Source: Amycolatopsis dendrobii
GTDB taxonomy: Bacteria; Actinomycetota; Actinomycetes; Mycobacteriales; Pseudonocardiaceae
Reading direction: 5' to 3'
DNA: 64,000 bases
Assembly (NCBI RefSeq): GCF_014145675.1
Contig: NZ_JACGZW010000003.1
Location: 310,001-374,000, forward strand
The position numbers were made by a program, and so were the translations under genes. This document shows, one piece after another, positions 1 to 7,483 of this stretch. Every line of letters begins with the position of its first letter. The first letter of the stretch is position 1. Below the pieces are notes generated by a model. It was not told the DNA's origin, did no database searches, and saw nothing but the letters and a program-made list of their open reading frames with translations.

Positions 1-263
1 TGCAGGTGCTCGCCTTCCTCGACCACTTCGGCATCGCCGACGACGACCCGCGGGTCAACCAGTGGGGCGGCGCGATCGCGTGCGGCCACCCGCTGGCCTC
101 GTCCGGCGTGCGGCTGATGACGCAGCTGGCGCGCCAGTTCGCCGAGCGCCCCGACGTGCGCTACGGCCTCACCACGATGTGCATCGGCATCGGCATGGGC
201 GGCACCGTGATCTGGGAAAACCCGGCCTACAACGGCTTCGAGGGCTCTGAGGGGGCGAAGTAA
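1..263 (+). CDS. Acetyl-CoA acyltransferase (thiolase), C-terminal part only
   Basis: The gene enters from beyond the left edge, so only about 87 C-terminal residues are present. They carry both C-terminal thiolase signatures: GGAIACGHPLASSG, whose His activates the nucleophilic Cys, and CIGIGMGGTVIWE, whose Cys is the acid/base residue. Thiolase performs the last, CoA-dependent cleavage of beta-oxidation. The stop codon overlaps the start of the next gene by one base (TAATG), so the two are translationally coupled and together form a FadA/FadB-type pair. The N-terminal active-site Cys lies outside the window and cannot be checked. Confidence 0.93.
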   Translation, partial: QVLAFLDHFGIADDDPRVNQWGGAIACGHPLASSGVRLMTQLARQFAERPDVRYGLTTMCIGIGMGGTVIWENPAYNGFEGSEGAK

Positions 264-2371
264 TGACTTTCACCGCTGAAGAGGCGAAGGCCGCGTTCCC
301 GGACGAGGTCGTGACGAACGCGGTCACCAACCTGGTCAAGGTTCCCGGGCTGGACAAGCCGGTCGCACTGATCACTTTGGACAACGGCCACGACCACACC
401 CGGCCGAACACCTTCGGCCCGCAGGGTCTCGTCGCGCTGAACGCCGCGCTGGACGAGGCGTTCGCCGCCGAGCCCGCCGCGATCGCGGTCACCGGCAAGC
501 CGTTCATTTTCGCGGTCGGCGCGGACCTTTCCGGCGTCGAGGCGGTGTCGGACCCGAAGCTGGCGCGGGAGATCGCGCAGACCGGGCACGACGTGTTCCG
601 CCGGCTCACCGAGTCGAAGATCCCGACGTTCGGGTTCGTCAATGGCGCGGTGATGGGCGGCGGGCTCGAACTCGCGCTGTCCTGCCACTACCGGACGCTG
701 TCGGAGAACACCGCGGCCATCGCGTTCCCCGAGGTGTTCCTCGGGCTGTTCCCGGGCTGGGGCGGCACGCAGCTGCTGCCGAACCTGATCGGCCCGGACG
801 CCGCCGTCACCGTGATCATCGAGAACGCGCTGGCGCAGAACAAGATGCTGAACGTGCGCAAGGCCGCCGAACTCGGCATCGTCGACGAGGTCTTCGGCTC
901 CGCGGACTACCTGGAGCAGTCGCTGCTGTGGCTGGCGAAGGTGGTCAACGGCGAGATCACCCCGGCTCGCCGGGAAATCGACCGCGGTGCGGAGTGGGAC
1001 GCGGCCATCGCGCGTGCCAAGTCTATTGTGGACGGTCGCACGCACGGTGCGTCGCCGGGCGCGACCAAGGCCGTCGAACTGCTGGAGCTGGCGCGGGAGA
1101 ACGATCTCGACCGCGGTTACGCGGCGGAGACCGACGGGCTCGCCGAGTTGCTGATGTCGGACGTGCTGCGCGCCGGGCTGTACTCGTTCAACCTGGTCAA
1201 CAAGCGGGCGAAGCGGCCGGCCGGCGCGCCGGACAAGTCGTTGGCGCGCAAGGTGAACAAGGTCGGCATCGTCGGCGCGGGCCTGATGGCCAGCCAGCTG
1301 GCGCTGCTGTTCGTGCGCAGGCTCAAGGTGCCGGTGGTGCTCACCGACGTCGACCAGGCGCGCATCGACAAGGGCGTGGGCTACGTCCACGAGGAGATCG
1401 ACAAGCTGCTGGCCAAGAAGCGCGTGTCTCCGGACGGCGCGAACCGGCTTAAGGCACTCGTCACCGGCTCGCTCGACAAGGCCGCGTTCGCCGACGCGGA
1501 CTTCGTGATCGAGGCCGTTTTCGAAGAGCTGGGCGTGAAGCAGCAGGTGTTCGCCGAGCTGGAGCAGCACGTCTCCCCCGAGGCGATCCTGGCCACGAAC
1601 ACCTCGTCGCTGTCGATCACCGCGATGGCGTCGAAGCTGCAGCACCCCGAGCGCGTGGTCGGCTTCCACTTCTTCAACCCGGTGGCCGTGCTGCCGCTTT
1701 TGGAGATCGTGCGCGGCGAGAAGACCGACGACGCGGCGCTGGCGACCGCGTTCTCGGTCGGCAAGCAGCTGAAGAAGTCGAGCGTGCTGGTGAAGGACGC
1801 GACGGCGTTCGTCGTGAACCGGCTGCTGCTGCGCTTCCTCGGCGAGGTGCTGGTGGCCGTGGACGAGGGCACGCCGTTCGACGTGGCCGACTCCGCGCTG
1901 GAGCCGCTCGGCCTGCCGATGTCGCCGCTGAACCTGATGCAGCTCGTCGGCCCGGCCATCGCGCTGCACGTCGGCGAGACGCTGCACGGCTCGTTCCCGG
2001 ACCGCTTCACCGTGAGCGAGAACCTGGACAAGTTCGTGAAGGCGGGCAAGAAGGGCGTCTGGACCTGGGACGCGACCGGCACGCCGTCGGTCGACCCGGA
2101 GGTCGCCGAACTGTGGACGCAGGGCGACCAGCCGTCGACTGCCGAGCAGGTCCGCGACCGCGCGCTGAACGCGATCGCCGAAGAGGTCCGGATCATGCTC
2201 GACGAGGGCGTGGTCGCGGAGGCCCAGGACATCGATCTGTGCCTGATCCTCGGCGCCGGCTGGCCGTTCTGGCTCGGCGGGATCACGCCGTACCTGGACC
2301 GGGCGGGCGTCTCGGAGCGGGTCAACGGCAAGCCGTTCCTGTCCCAGGGCGTGGCTTCGGTTCCGGCGTAA
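263..2371 (+). CDS. fadB: Multifunctional enoyl-CoA hydratase / 3-hydroxyacyl-CoA dehydrogenase (FadB-like)
   Basis: A 702-residue trifunctional-type beta-oxidation subunit. Residues about 20-220 form the crotonase (enoyl-CoA hydratase) domain, with the oxyanion-hole region GAVMGGGLELALS and the FPEVFLGLFPGWGG segment. From about residue 330 the Rossmann motif VGIVGAGLMASQLA starts the NAD-binding hydroxyacyl-CoA dehydrogenase domain, followed by GFHFFNPVAVLPLLEIV and two C-terminal helical repeats. It hydrates 2-enoyl-CoA and oxidises the 3-hydroxyacyl-CoA for the thiolase encoded just upstream. ATG overlaps the thiolase stop, which fixes the start. A strong hairpin terminator follows. Confidence 0.95.
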   Translation: MTFTAEEAKAAFPDEVVTNAVTNLVKVPGLDKPVALITLDNGHDHTRPNTFGPQGLVALNAALDEAFAAEPAAIAVTGKPFIFAVGADLSGVEAVSDPKLAREIAQTGHDVFRRLTESKIPTFGFVNGAVMGGGLELALSCHYRTLSENTAAIAFPEVFLGLFPGWGGTQLLPNLIGPDAAVTVIIENALAQNKMLNVRKAAELGIVDEVFGSADYLEQSLLWLAKVVNGEITPARREIDRGAEWDAAIARAKSIVDGRTHGASPGATKAVELLELARENDLDRGYAAETDGLAELLMSDVLRAGLYSFNLVNKRAKRPAGAPDKSLARKVNKVGIVGAGLMASQLALLFVRRLKVPVVLTDVDQARIDKGVGYVHEEIDKLLAKKRVSPDGANRLKALVTGSLDKAAFADADFVIEAVFEELGVKQQVFAELEQHVSPEAILATNTSSLSITAMASKLQHPERVVGFHFFNPVAVLPLLEIVRGEKTDDAALATAFSVGKQLKKSSVLVKDATAFVVNRLLLRFLGEVLVAVDEGTPFDVADSALEPLGLPMSPLNLMQLVGPAIALHVGETLHGSFPDRFTVSENLDKFVKAGKKGVWTWDATGTPSVDPEVAELWTQGDQPSTAEQVRDRALNAIAEEVRIMLDEGVVAEAQDIDLCLILGAGWPFWLGGITPYLDRAGVSERVNGKPFLSQGVASVPA

Positions 2372-2377
2372 CGCCTT

Positions 2378-2412
2378 GGCGGAGCCGCCCTGGTCCGCAG
2401 GGCGGCTCCGCC
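2378..2412 (+). terminator. Intrinsic-type hairpin after fadB
   Basis: A perfect 14-bp GC-rich stem (2378-2391 pairs with 2399-2412) with a 7-base loop lies 7 bases after the fadB stop. There is no T-tract, as is usual in high-GC actinobacteria. Confidence 0.8.
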
Positions 2413-2514
2413 GTGAACCCGGACACACCGAGCACTTCGTGACCTTCCGGGCACCAGCCGTTCACCGCTGCCCCATAGCGTCCTGCCGAATCGTTCGAGC
2501 AGGTCAGGAGCAGG

Positions 2515-4128
2515 ATGAACAGCACGAACCCGGGCGGCGTCGGCCGTCGCGGATTCTTCAAGCGCGCGGGGCTGGCGGGCGCTGTCGCGGCCGGAGTCCC
2601 GGTGCTGGCCCCGGGCCAGGCCGACGCCGCGGGCCTCGATCTGGGGCTCGACCTCGGGATCGATCTCGACTGGCTGTTCGGCCGCCGCTACCAGTGGGTC
2701 GTCGGCGATCACCACACGCACAGCCAGTACTCGTACGACGCGATGTACACGATCGACCGGATCGCCTCCGGAGCGCGCGAACACGGCGCGAAGTGGATTG
2801 TCTTCACCGATCACGGGCACGCGACGCACGAGAAGTCGTCGGTGGAGCCGACCAGCCACGATGTGCTCGCCGCGCAGCGGAGGCATCCGGATCTGCTGCT
2901 GTGGCAAGGCATGGAGTGGAACGTGCCGGGCGCGGAGCACGCGACGCTGTTCTTCCAGGCCGGCCGCGACCAGGCCACCGTGCTGCGCGAGTTCGAGCGC
3001 GGTTTCGACTGGCGGCTGACCGGTTCCGAGTCCTCCAGCCCGGAGCACGAAGCGTTGGCGCTCAAGGGTTTGCGGTGGCTCGCCGAGCAGGAACGCAAGC
3101 GCCGGATCCACGCGCCGGTCGTGCTGATCAACCACCCGCTGCGCAACGGGCGCGTGTCGCCGCACGAACTGCGCAATTACCGCGACACCGCACCCGGAAT
3201 CGTGATCGGCATGGAAGGCGCGCCCGGCGCGCAGGCCGACGGATTCCCCAAGCCGCAAGGCAATGGCGGCGCGCGCGGCGGCTACGCCAACAACCCCGGC
3301 GCGGACTCGTGGCCCGGTTTCCCGGCCGAGGCGTACCGCACGTTCGGCGGCTGGGACTGGACCACCGCGAAGGTCGGCGGGCTCTGGGATTCCCTGCTGG
3401 CCGAAGGTAAACCGTGGTGGATCACCACGAACTCCGATTCGCACTACAACCGCGGCGACCAGCTGGTGCGCCCGTCGGTGCCGGACGGCTGGTACGAGCA
3501 GACCGGCAAGTACCCGGACCCGGTCGACAGCGGGGTCCCGCAATTGTCCGCGCCGTACGCGGATTTCTACCCCGGCGAGTTCAGCCGCACCGTGGTCGGC
3601 GTGCGCCGGCCGGGCTTCGAGGGCGTGCTGGAGGGTCTGCGCGCGGGCCGGATTTGGCTGTCTCACGGCGGTTTGGTGCAGCAGCTGGAAGTCGGCGTGT
3701 TCGGCGGCGGCGACTGCGCGACCTTCGGCGGACGGCTGCGCGTGCGGCGTGGTTCGACGGTGACGGTCGTGGTGTCCGCGGTGACCGCGTACCGGCCGAA
3801 CGGATCGGGTTCGGTGCCGCGCCTCGGTCGGCTGGACCTGATCTCCGGTCCGGTCACCGGCCCGGCGGCGGATCGCGACACGATGGCTGCGCCGGGTACG
3901 CGCGTGGTCGAGTCGTTCACGCCTTCGCGCGGCTACGCGGGACGGCGGGTGACGTTCAAGCACACGTTCCGCAACGTGCGGGAGCCGTTCTACGTCCGGG
4001 TGCGCGGGACGGACGGGAAGCGGCACGTCGCAGGCGGGATCGAGCCGGCGATGGACGTGATCGGGCAGGCTGATCCGTATGAGGACCTGTGGCTGTACGG
4101 GAATCCTACGTTTGTGGCCGTCCGGTAG
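2515..4128 (+). CDS. Tat-exported PHP-domain (predicted metal-dependent phosphoesterase) protein
   Basis: A 537-residue protein. It starts with a twin-arginine signal (RRGFFKRAG at residues 10-18, hydrophobic stretch, then a likely cleavage after QADA), so it should leave the cytoplasm folded. The mature N-terminus has the PHP metal-binding pattern DHHTHSQYSYD followed by VFTDHGHATHEKS; later His/Asp residues (LINHPLRNG, TNSDSHYN) complete a polynuclear metal site. PHP proteins include phosphoesterases and the polymerase exonuclease; the substrate here is unknown. The last 150 residues look like an extra beta-rich domain. AGGAG stands 8-10 bases before the ATG. It is monocistronic, between two hairpins. 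Confidence 0.85.
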   Translation: MNSTNPGGVGRRGFFKRAGLAGAVAAGVPVLAPGQADAAGLDLGLDLGIDLDWLFGRRYQWVVGDHHTHSQYSYDAMYTIDRIASGAREHGAKWIVFTDHGHATHEKSSVEPTSHDVLAAQRRHPDLLLWQGMEWNVPGAEHATLFFQAGRDQATVLREFERGFDWRLTGSESSSPEHEALALKGLRWLAEQERKRRIHAPVVLINHPLRNGRVSPHELRNYRDTAPGIVIGMEGAPGAQADGFPKPQGNGGARGGYANNPGADSWPGFPAEAYRTFGGWDWTTAKVGGLWDSLLAEGKPWWITTNSDSHYNRGDQLVRPSVPDGWYEQTGKYPDPVDSGVPQLSAPYADFYPGEFSRTVVGVRRPGFEGVLEGLRAGRIWLSHGGLVQQLEVGVFGGGDCATFGGRLRVRRGSTVTVVVSAVTAYRPNGSGSVPRLGRLDLISGPVTGPAADRDTMAAPGTRVVESFTPSRGYAGRRVTFKHTFRNVREPFYVRVRGTDGKRHVAGGIEPAMDVIGQADPYEDLWLYGNPTFVAVR

Positions 4129-4174
4129 GTCGTGAGTGGCAATCCCGGTTCTAACCGGGATTGCCACTCACGAC
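4129..4174. repeat. Long palindrome (22-bp perfect arms, 2-base loop), family member 1
   Basis: Positions 4129-4150 pair perfectly with 4153-4174 around a CT loop, directly after the stop of the PHP gene. The outer CGTGAGTG/CACTCACG and the inner CGGTT/AACCG are shared with the palindrome at 37242-37285. It may act as a terminator, but the shared sequence suggests a dispersed repeat family. Confidence 0.85.
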
Positions 4175-4220
4175 AGCTCACGCTCCCTCCCCTCGCGAGT
4201 GCCCAGCAACGTCGTCCCGC

Positions 4221-4319
4221 CCCCGCCGCGAGCACAAGGCTGGTCGCGATCGCCGGGGCGAAGCCCGCCCACAGCGTCGAAGCGCCTTGGTAGCACAGGG
4301 AAGCCCCGGTGAACCGCAC
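4221..4319 (-). pseudogene. Fragment of an MHS-family (metabolite:H+ symporter) MFS transporter
   Basis: About 33 residues read on the minus strand, VRFTGASLCYQGASTLWAG then FAPAIATSLVLAAG, match the hallmark segment of MHS transporters, usually (V)RYTGASLGYQ...GG..P.IAT. No other recognisable transporter sequence remains on either side; the frame runs into unrelated sequence after the fragment. Its upstream edge meets the truncated LysR gene on the other strand almost exactly, so this is the scar of a deletion. Confidence 0.6.
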
Positions 4320-4882
4320 GCGCGCATCCCGCGCTGCGGCTGGAAATCGCCGAAGGCCCGTCCGACGAACTGCAGCAGCAACTGGCCGACGGCGACATCG
4401 ACGCGTGCCTGCTGTATTCCGCCCATCTGCGCCGCGGGCTGGACCACGTACGCATCGCCCCGGTCCGGCTGCGCTTGATGCTGCCCGCGAACCACCGCCT
4501 CGCCGACCGCGACGAGATCGCCCTCGCGGAACTCAGCGACGAGCCGGCCATCCTGACTTCCCTGCGCCCCGCACGCGATCTGGCCGAAAACCTGATGCGG
4601 CACGCGGGCGTCGAACCGGTCGCCGGCTGGAGCATGGCCAACGTCGAGACCATCCGGGCCATGGTCGCGCGCGGGCTGGGCTATTCGGTGCTGGTGGGCA
4701 GGCCGCACGGCGACCGGACTTACGACGGGCTGCCGCTGATCTACCGGCGGATCGCGGACGAGCTGCCGGAGAACGCGGTGGTGCTCGCTTGCGTCCGGGG
4801 CGGGCAGACCACGGCGGCGCTGAAGGCACTCACGGATTTTTGCGTCCGCGAGTTCGGTGAGGCGGGGCGTCCGGTCCAATGA
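4313..4882 (+). pseudogene. LysR-type regulator, effector-binding domain only (5'-truncated)
   Basis: Reading continuously from 4313 in one frame gives HPALRLEIAEGPSDELQQQ, LADGDIDACLLY, then MLPANHRLADRDEIALAEL and further. This is the substrate-binding domain of a LysR regulator from its first strand to the end. The winged-helix DNA-binding domain (about 85 residues) is absent and a stop codon at 4310-4312 closes the frame upstream. An internal ATG at 4475 could only give a partial domain. The gene is therefore most likely dead, cut at the same point as the adjacent transporter fragment. Confidence 0.8.
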
Positions 4883-4901
4883 GGACTGTCGGCGGCCCGC
4901 G

Positions 4902-5303
4902 TCAGACGTCGATAACGGTGAGCAGCCGGTCGAGCCCGACGTAGTCCTTGGGATTCCTGGTGAGCAACGGGATCCGCTGCACTGCCGCCGTCGCCGCGAT
5001 CTGCAAATCCATCCGGCGGGGACGCGGATCCCGGCCGAACCGGCGGACCAGCGCGGCGGCCGTGCCGTACATCTTGGCCTCGTTGACGGCGAACGGCAGC
5101 ACCACGAACTGTTCGAGGGCGGTGTGGTAGCGCTCGACCCGTTCCCCGAGCCGGATGGGATCGTCGGTGGCGAGGCCGTAAGCCAGCTCCGCGATGGTCA
5201 CCGAACTGACTGCGGGCACTGCGGACGCGTACGAGCCCAAGTCCAGCCGTTCGAGGTCGATGACCACAGAGGTGTCAAGCAGGACGCGAGCCGGGACGGT
5301 CAC
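4902..5303 (-). CDS. vapC: VapC-type PIN-domain ribonuclease toxin
   Basis: A 133-residue PIN-domain protein with the expected acidic metal ligands: D10 in VLLDTSVVID, E39 in VTIAELAYG, D99 in RRMDLQIAA and D119 in LLTRNPKDY. VapC toxins are Mg2+-dependent endonucleases that cleave tRNA or rRNA. The start overlaps the stop of the upstream antitoxin by four bases. The pair is transcribed as antitoxin then toxin, as in classical type II modules. Length and motifs are intact, so it is probably functional. Confidence 0.93.
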   Translation of the reverse strand: MTVPARVLLDTSVVIDLERLDLGSYASAVPAVSSVTIAELAYGLATDDPIRLGERVERYHTALEQFVVLPFAVNEAKMYGTAAALVRRFGRDPRPRRMDLQIAATAAVQRIPLLTRNPKDYVGLDRLLTVIDV

Positions 5304-5587
5304 TGGTCTTCGCCTGGCTCACCCAGGCGGTCGGCGCCGAAGACAGCGTCATCGGCGTCCCGCTCGCGCCGCCATTCGGCGCTGTCCATCGGCGGCAGCC
5401 CGCGGAAAGCTTCCTGGATTTCGCCGAGCGTCCGGTTCCGCGGCGGTTCTTCCGGTGCTCGGTGCGGCACCAGGTCGGCGACAGGTTTTCCGTTGCGAGT
5501 CACGGTGAACATCTCGCCCGCCGCGACGCGGCGCATGATCTCCGCGTTGTCGTTGCGCAGTTCCCGCTGTCCGATACTGTGCCCCAT
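5300..5587 (-). CDS. Phd/YefM-family antitoxin
   Basis: A 95-residue protein that begins MGHSIGQRELRNDNAEIMR and continues VAAGEMFTVTRNGKPVADLVP, the Phd/YefM fold that dimerises and binds DNA. The C-terminal half is polar and probably wraps the toxin. Phd-type antitoxins paired with PIN toxins are common in actinobacteria. There is no Shine-Dalgarno before the ATG and a TACATT hexamer (5600-5595, minus strand) lies only 8 bases upstream of it, so the transcript may be leaderless. A 10-bp inverted repeat overlaps this promoter region. Confidence 0.9.
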   Translation of the reverse strand: MGHSIGQRELRNDNAEIMRRVAAGEMFTVTRNGKPVADLVPHRAPEEPPRNRTLGEIQEAFRGLPPMDSAEWRRERDADDAVFGADRLGEPGEDQ

Positions 5588-5597
5588 GAAGACTAAT

Positions 5598-5624
5598 GTA
5601 GCACCTTCCTTGAAAAGGTGCTAC
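5598..5624. promoter_or_regulatory. Inverted repeat, probable antitoxin operator
   Basis: GTAGCACCTT (5598-5607) and AAGGTGCTAC (5615-5624) form perfect 10-bp arms around 7 bases. The site lies in the 44-bp gap between the histidine-kinase stop and the antitoxin start, 11 bp upstream of the latter. This is where Phd-family antitoxins bind to autorepress. It could also terminate the kinase transcript, but no T-tract follows. Confidence 0.6.
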
Positions 5625-5631
5625 GGGGTCG

Positions 5632-6756
5632 CTACGCGGTGGGCAGCCGCACCGTCACCGCCAGCCCGCCGCCGACCACCGGCTCCGCCGACACCGTCCC
5701 GCCGTGCGCCTGCACCGCCGCCCGCACGATCGAAAGCCCCAGTCCCGCACCGGAACGCGCCGTCCGGGCCACCCCGGCGCGGCGGAACGGCTGGAACAGT
5801 TCCGGCACCGCCGCCGGGTCCAGCAGCCCGCCCGACGAACGCACCCGCAACGTCGACCAGTGCGCGCCCGGCTCCGTCGTCACCTCGATCCAGCCTCCGT
5901 CGACGTTGTGCCGCACCGCGTTTTCGACCAGGTTTCCCGCGATCCGTTCCAGCAGAGCGGGATCCCCGATCGCCGGGGACGGCTGCATCGCGAAATCCGC
6001 GCGCAGGCCGCGTTGTTCAGCCTCGCCGCGGACCGCGGACCAAGCCCGTTCCACGAGCACGGTCAGGTCGACCAGTTCCCGCGTCACGAGACCGGCTCCG
6101 TCGGTGCGCGCCAGCAGCAGCAACGAATTCACCAGCTGCCCTGCCCGGTTCGTCGCGTCCAGCACGACCCCGGCCATCCGGCGGAATTCGGCCTCGTCGG
6201 CGTGTTCGTCGGACAGCGTCACGTCCAATTCCGTGCGGATCACCGACAGCGGGGTGCGCAATTCATGGCTCGCGTTGGCCACGAAATGCCGCTGCGAGTC
6301 GAACGCGTCCTGCAGCCGGTCGAGCATGTCGTCGAACGTCTTGGCCAGCTCGGCCAGTTCGTCGCGCGAGCGGATCTCGCCGATGCGCTCCCCCATCGAC
6401 TCGATCGACAGCCGTCGCGCGGTCCCGGTGATCTCGCGCAGCGGACGCAGCACGCGGGAGGTGAACGTCCAGGCCAGGATCGCCGCCGCGGCCACCACGA
6501 AGCAGAAGGCCAGCGAGCCGAAGATCAGCACCCGGGTGACCGCGTGGGTGCGCAGGTGCTGCGCGAGCGTGGACGCGTCCACGTCGATGCCGTCGACCCG
6601 CACGATGGTGCCCGGCGGCATGTGCGGCACGGCGTCGACCGCGTCGCCGACGAGCGTCCACGCCAGCCACAGCAGCAGCAACCCCGCCGCGGCGACCAGG
6701 ACGGTCGCCAGGACGGTGACGCGCACCCGCAGGCTGCGGGCGCCGGGAAGCTTCAC
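5632..6756 (-). CDS. Two-component sensor histidine kinase (OmpR-partner type)
   Basis: A 374-residue membrane sensor. There are two transmembrane helices (about residues 13-33, VTVLATVLVAAAGLLLLWL, and about 75-100), a short 40-residue extracytoplasmic loop, then HAMP, HisKA with the phospho-acceptor in NASHELRTPLSV, and HATPase with NLVENAVRHN and SGAGLGLSIV. The GTG start overlaps the stop of the response-regulator gene (GTGA), fixing the start and showing co-translation. The small sensor loop gives no clue to the signal. The kinase is complete. Confidence 0.92.
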   Translation of the reverse strand: MKLPGARSLRVRVTVLATVLVAAAGLLLLWLAWTLVGDAVDAVPHMPPGTIVRVDGIDVDASTLAQHLRTHAVTRVLIFGSLAFCFVVAAAAILAWTFTSRVLRPLREITGTARRLSIESMGERIGEIRSRDELAELAKTFDDMLDRLQDAFDSQRHFVANASHELRTPLSVIRTELDVTLSDEHADEAEFRRMAGVVLDATNRAGQLVNSLLLLARTDGAGLVTRELVDLTVLVERAWSAVRGEAEQRGLRADFAMQPSPAIGDPALLERIAGNLVENAVRHNVDGGWIEVTTEPGAHWSTLRVRSSGGLLDPAAVPELFQPFRRAGVARTARSGAGLGLSIVRAAVQAHGGTVSAEPVVGGGLAVTVRLPTA

Positions 6757-7424
6757 TCGGAACCGGCGACCGACACCCGGTAGCCCGAGCCGACCACGGT
6801 CTCGATGATGCCCGGTTCGCCGAGCTTCTTGCGCAAGGTCATCACGGTGACCCGGACCGTCGTGGTGAACGGGTCGGCGTTCTCGTCCCACACCCGTTCG
6901 AGCAGTTCCTCGCTGCTCACCACCGAACCCCCGGCGGACAGCAGCACCTCGAGCACGCCGAACTCCTTGCGGGTCAGCTCGACCGGCCCGCTCGCGCGCC
7001 GGACGGTGCGCTTCGCCGGATCCAGCTCGACGTCGCCCGCGGTGAGCAGCGGCGGCGCGGCGGGCGTCGCGCGGCGGCCCAGTGCCCGCACGCGCGCGAC
7101 CAGCTCCGGGAAGGCGAACGGCTTGGCGAGATAGTCGTCCGCGCCCAGCGACAGCCCGTCCACCCGGTCGGACACCGAACTGCTCGCGGTCAGCATCAGC
7201 ACGCGCGTCAGCTCGCCGGACGTCACGATCTCGCGGCACAGGTCGTCGCCGGACATCCCGGGCAGGTCGCGGTCGAGCAGCACCACGTCGTACCGCGTGA
7301 CGGACGACTTCTCGTGCCCGTCGTCGCCCGTGAGCGCGATGTCGACGGCCATGCCCTCCCGCCGCAGCCCGCGGGCGATCGCGTCGGCCAACGGCTCTTC
7401 GTCTTCGACTACCAGAACTCGCAC
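6753..7424 (-). CDS. Response regulator, OmpR/PhoB family
   Basis: A 223-residue regulator. The receiver domain begins VRVLVVEDEEP, with the phosphorylated Asp at D51 (VVLLDRDLPG) and the conserved Lys in YLAKPF. The C-terminal winged helix reads LTRKEFGVLEVLL, SSEELLERVW and ends GSGYRVSVAGSE. No in-frame ATG exists, so GTG at 7424 is the first plausible start. It is first in an operon with the histidine kinase. Three direct CTCAGG repeats lie just upstream and may be its own binding site. Confidence 0.92.
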   Translation of the reverse strand: MRVLVVEDEEPLADAIARGLRREGMAVDIALTGDDGHEKSSVTRYDVVLLDRDLPGMSGDDLCREIVTSGELTRVLMLTASSSVSDRVDGLSLGADDYLAKPFAFPELVARVRALGRRATPAAPPLLTAGDVELDPAKRTVRRASGPVELTRKEFGVLEVLLSAGGSVVSSEELLERVWDENADPFTTTVRVTVMTLRKKLGEPGIIETVVGSGYRVSVAGSE

Positions 7425-7445
7425 CAGACCACAATCCCATAGTTT

Positions 7446-7470
7446 CCTGAGAGCACCTGAGAAGCCTGAG
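7446..7470 (-). promoter_or_regulatory. Triple direct repeat upstream of the response regulator
   Basis: CTCAGG on the minus strand (CCTGAG on plus) occurs at 7465-7470, 7456-7461 and 7446-7451, spaced 9 and 10 bp, beginning 22 bp before the regulator's GTG. OmpR-family regulators bind direct repeats at about one helical turn, so this is a candidate autoregulatory site. Confidence 0.5.
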
Positions 7471-7483
7471 TGGACACTCGCGT

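Noticed and set aside
227..2428. Long minus-strand open frame (over 700 codons) opposite the fadB gene
   Set aside because: It is an antisense shadow produced by high-GC codon bias. Its translation is Arg/Val/Asp-rich low complexity without domains, whereas the plus strand encodes a clear enzyme.
1381..4167. Minus-strand open frame of over 900 codons covering the PHP gene
   Set aside because: Same shadow effect, spanning two real genes and a terminator; no recognisable domain.
4902..5587. Toxin-antitoxin pair as a new system
   Set aside because: Both proteins fit the known Phd and VapC families with all expected residues.
4857..6431. Plus-strand open frame of about 520 codons across the toxin-antitoxin and kinase genes
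   Set aside because: Pro/Arg/Ser-rich composition, antisense to three genes with intact motifs and operon overlaps.
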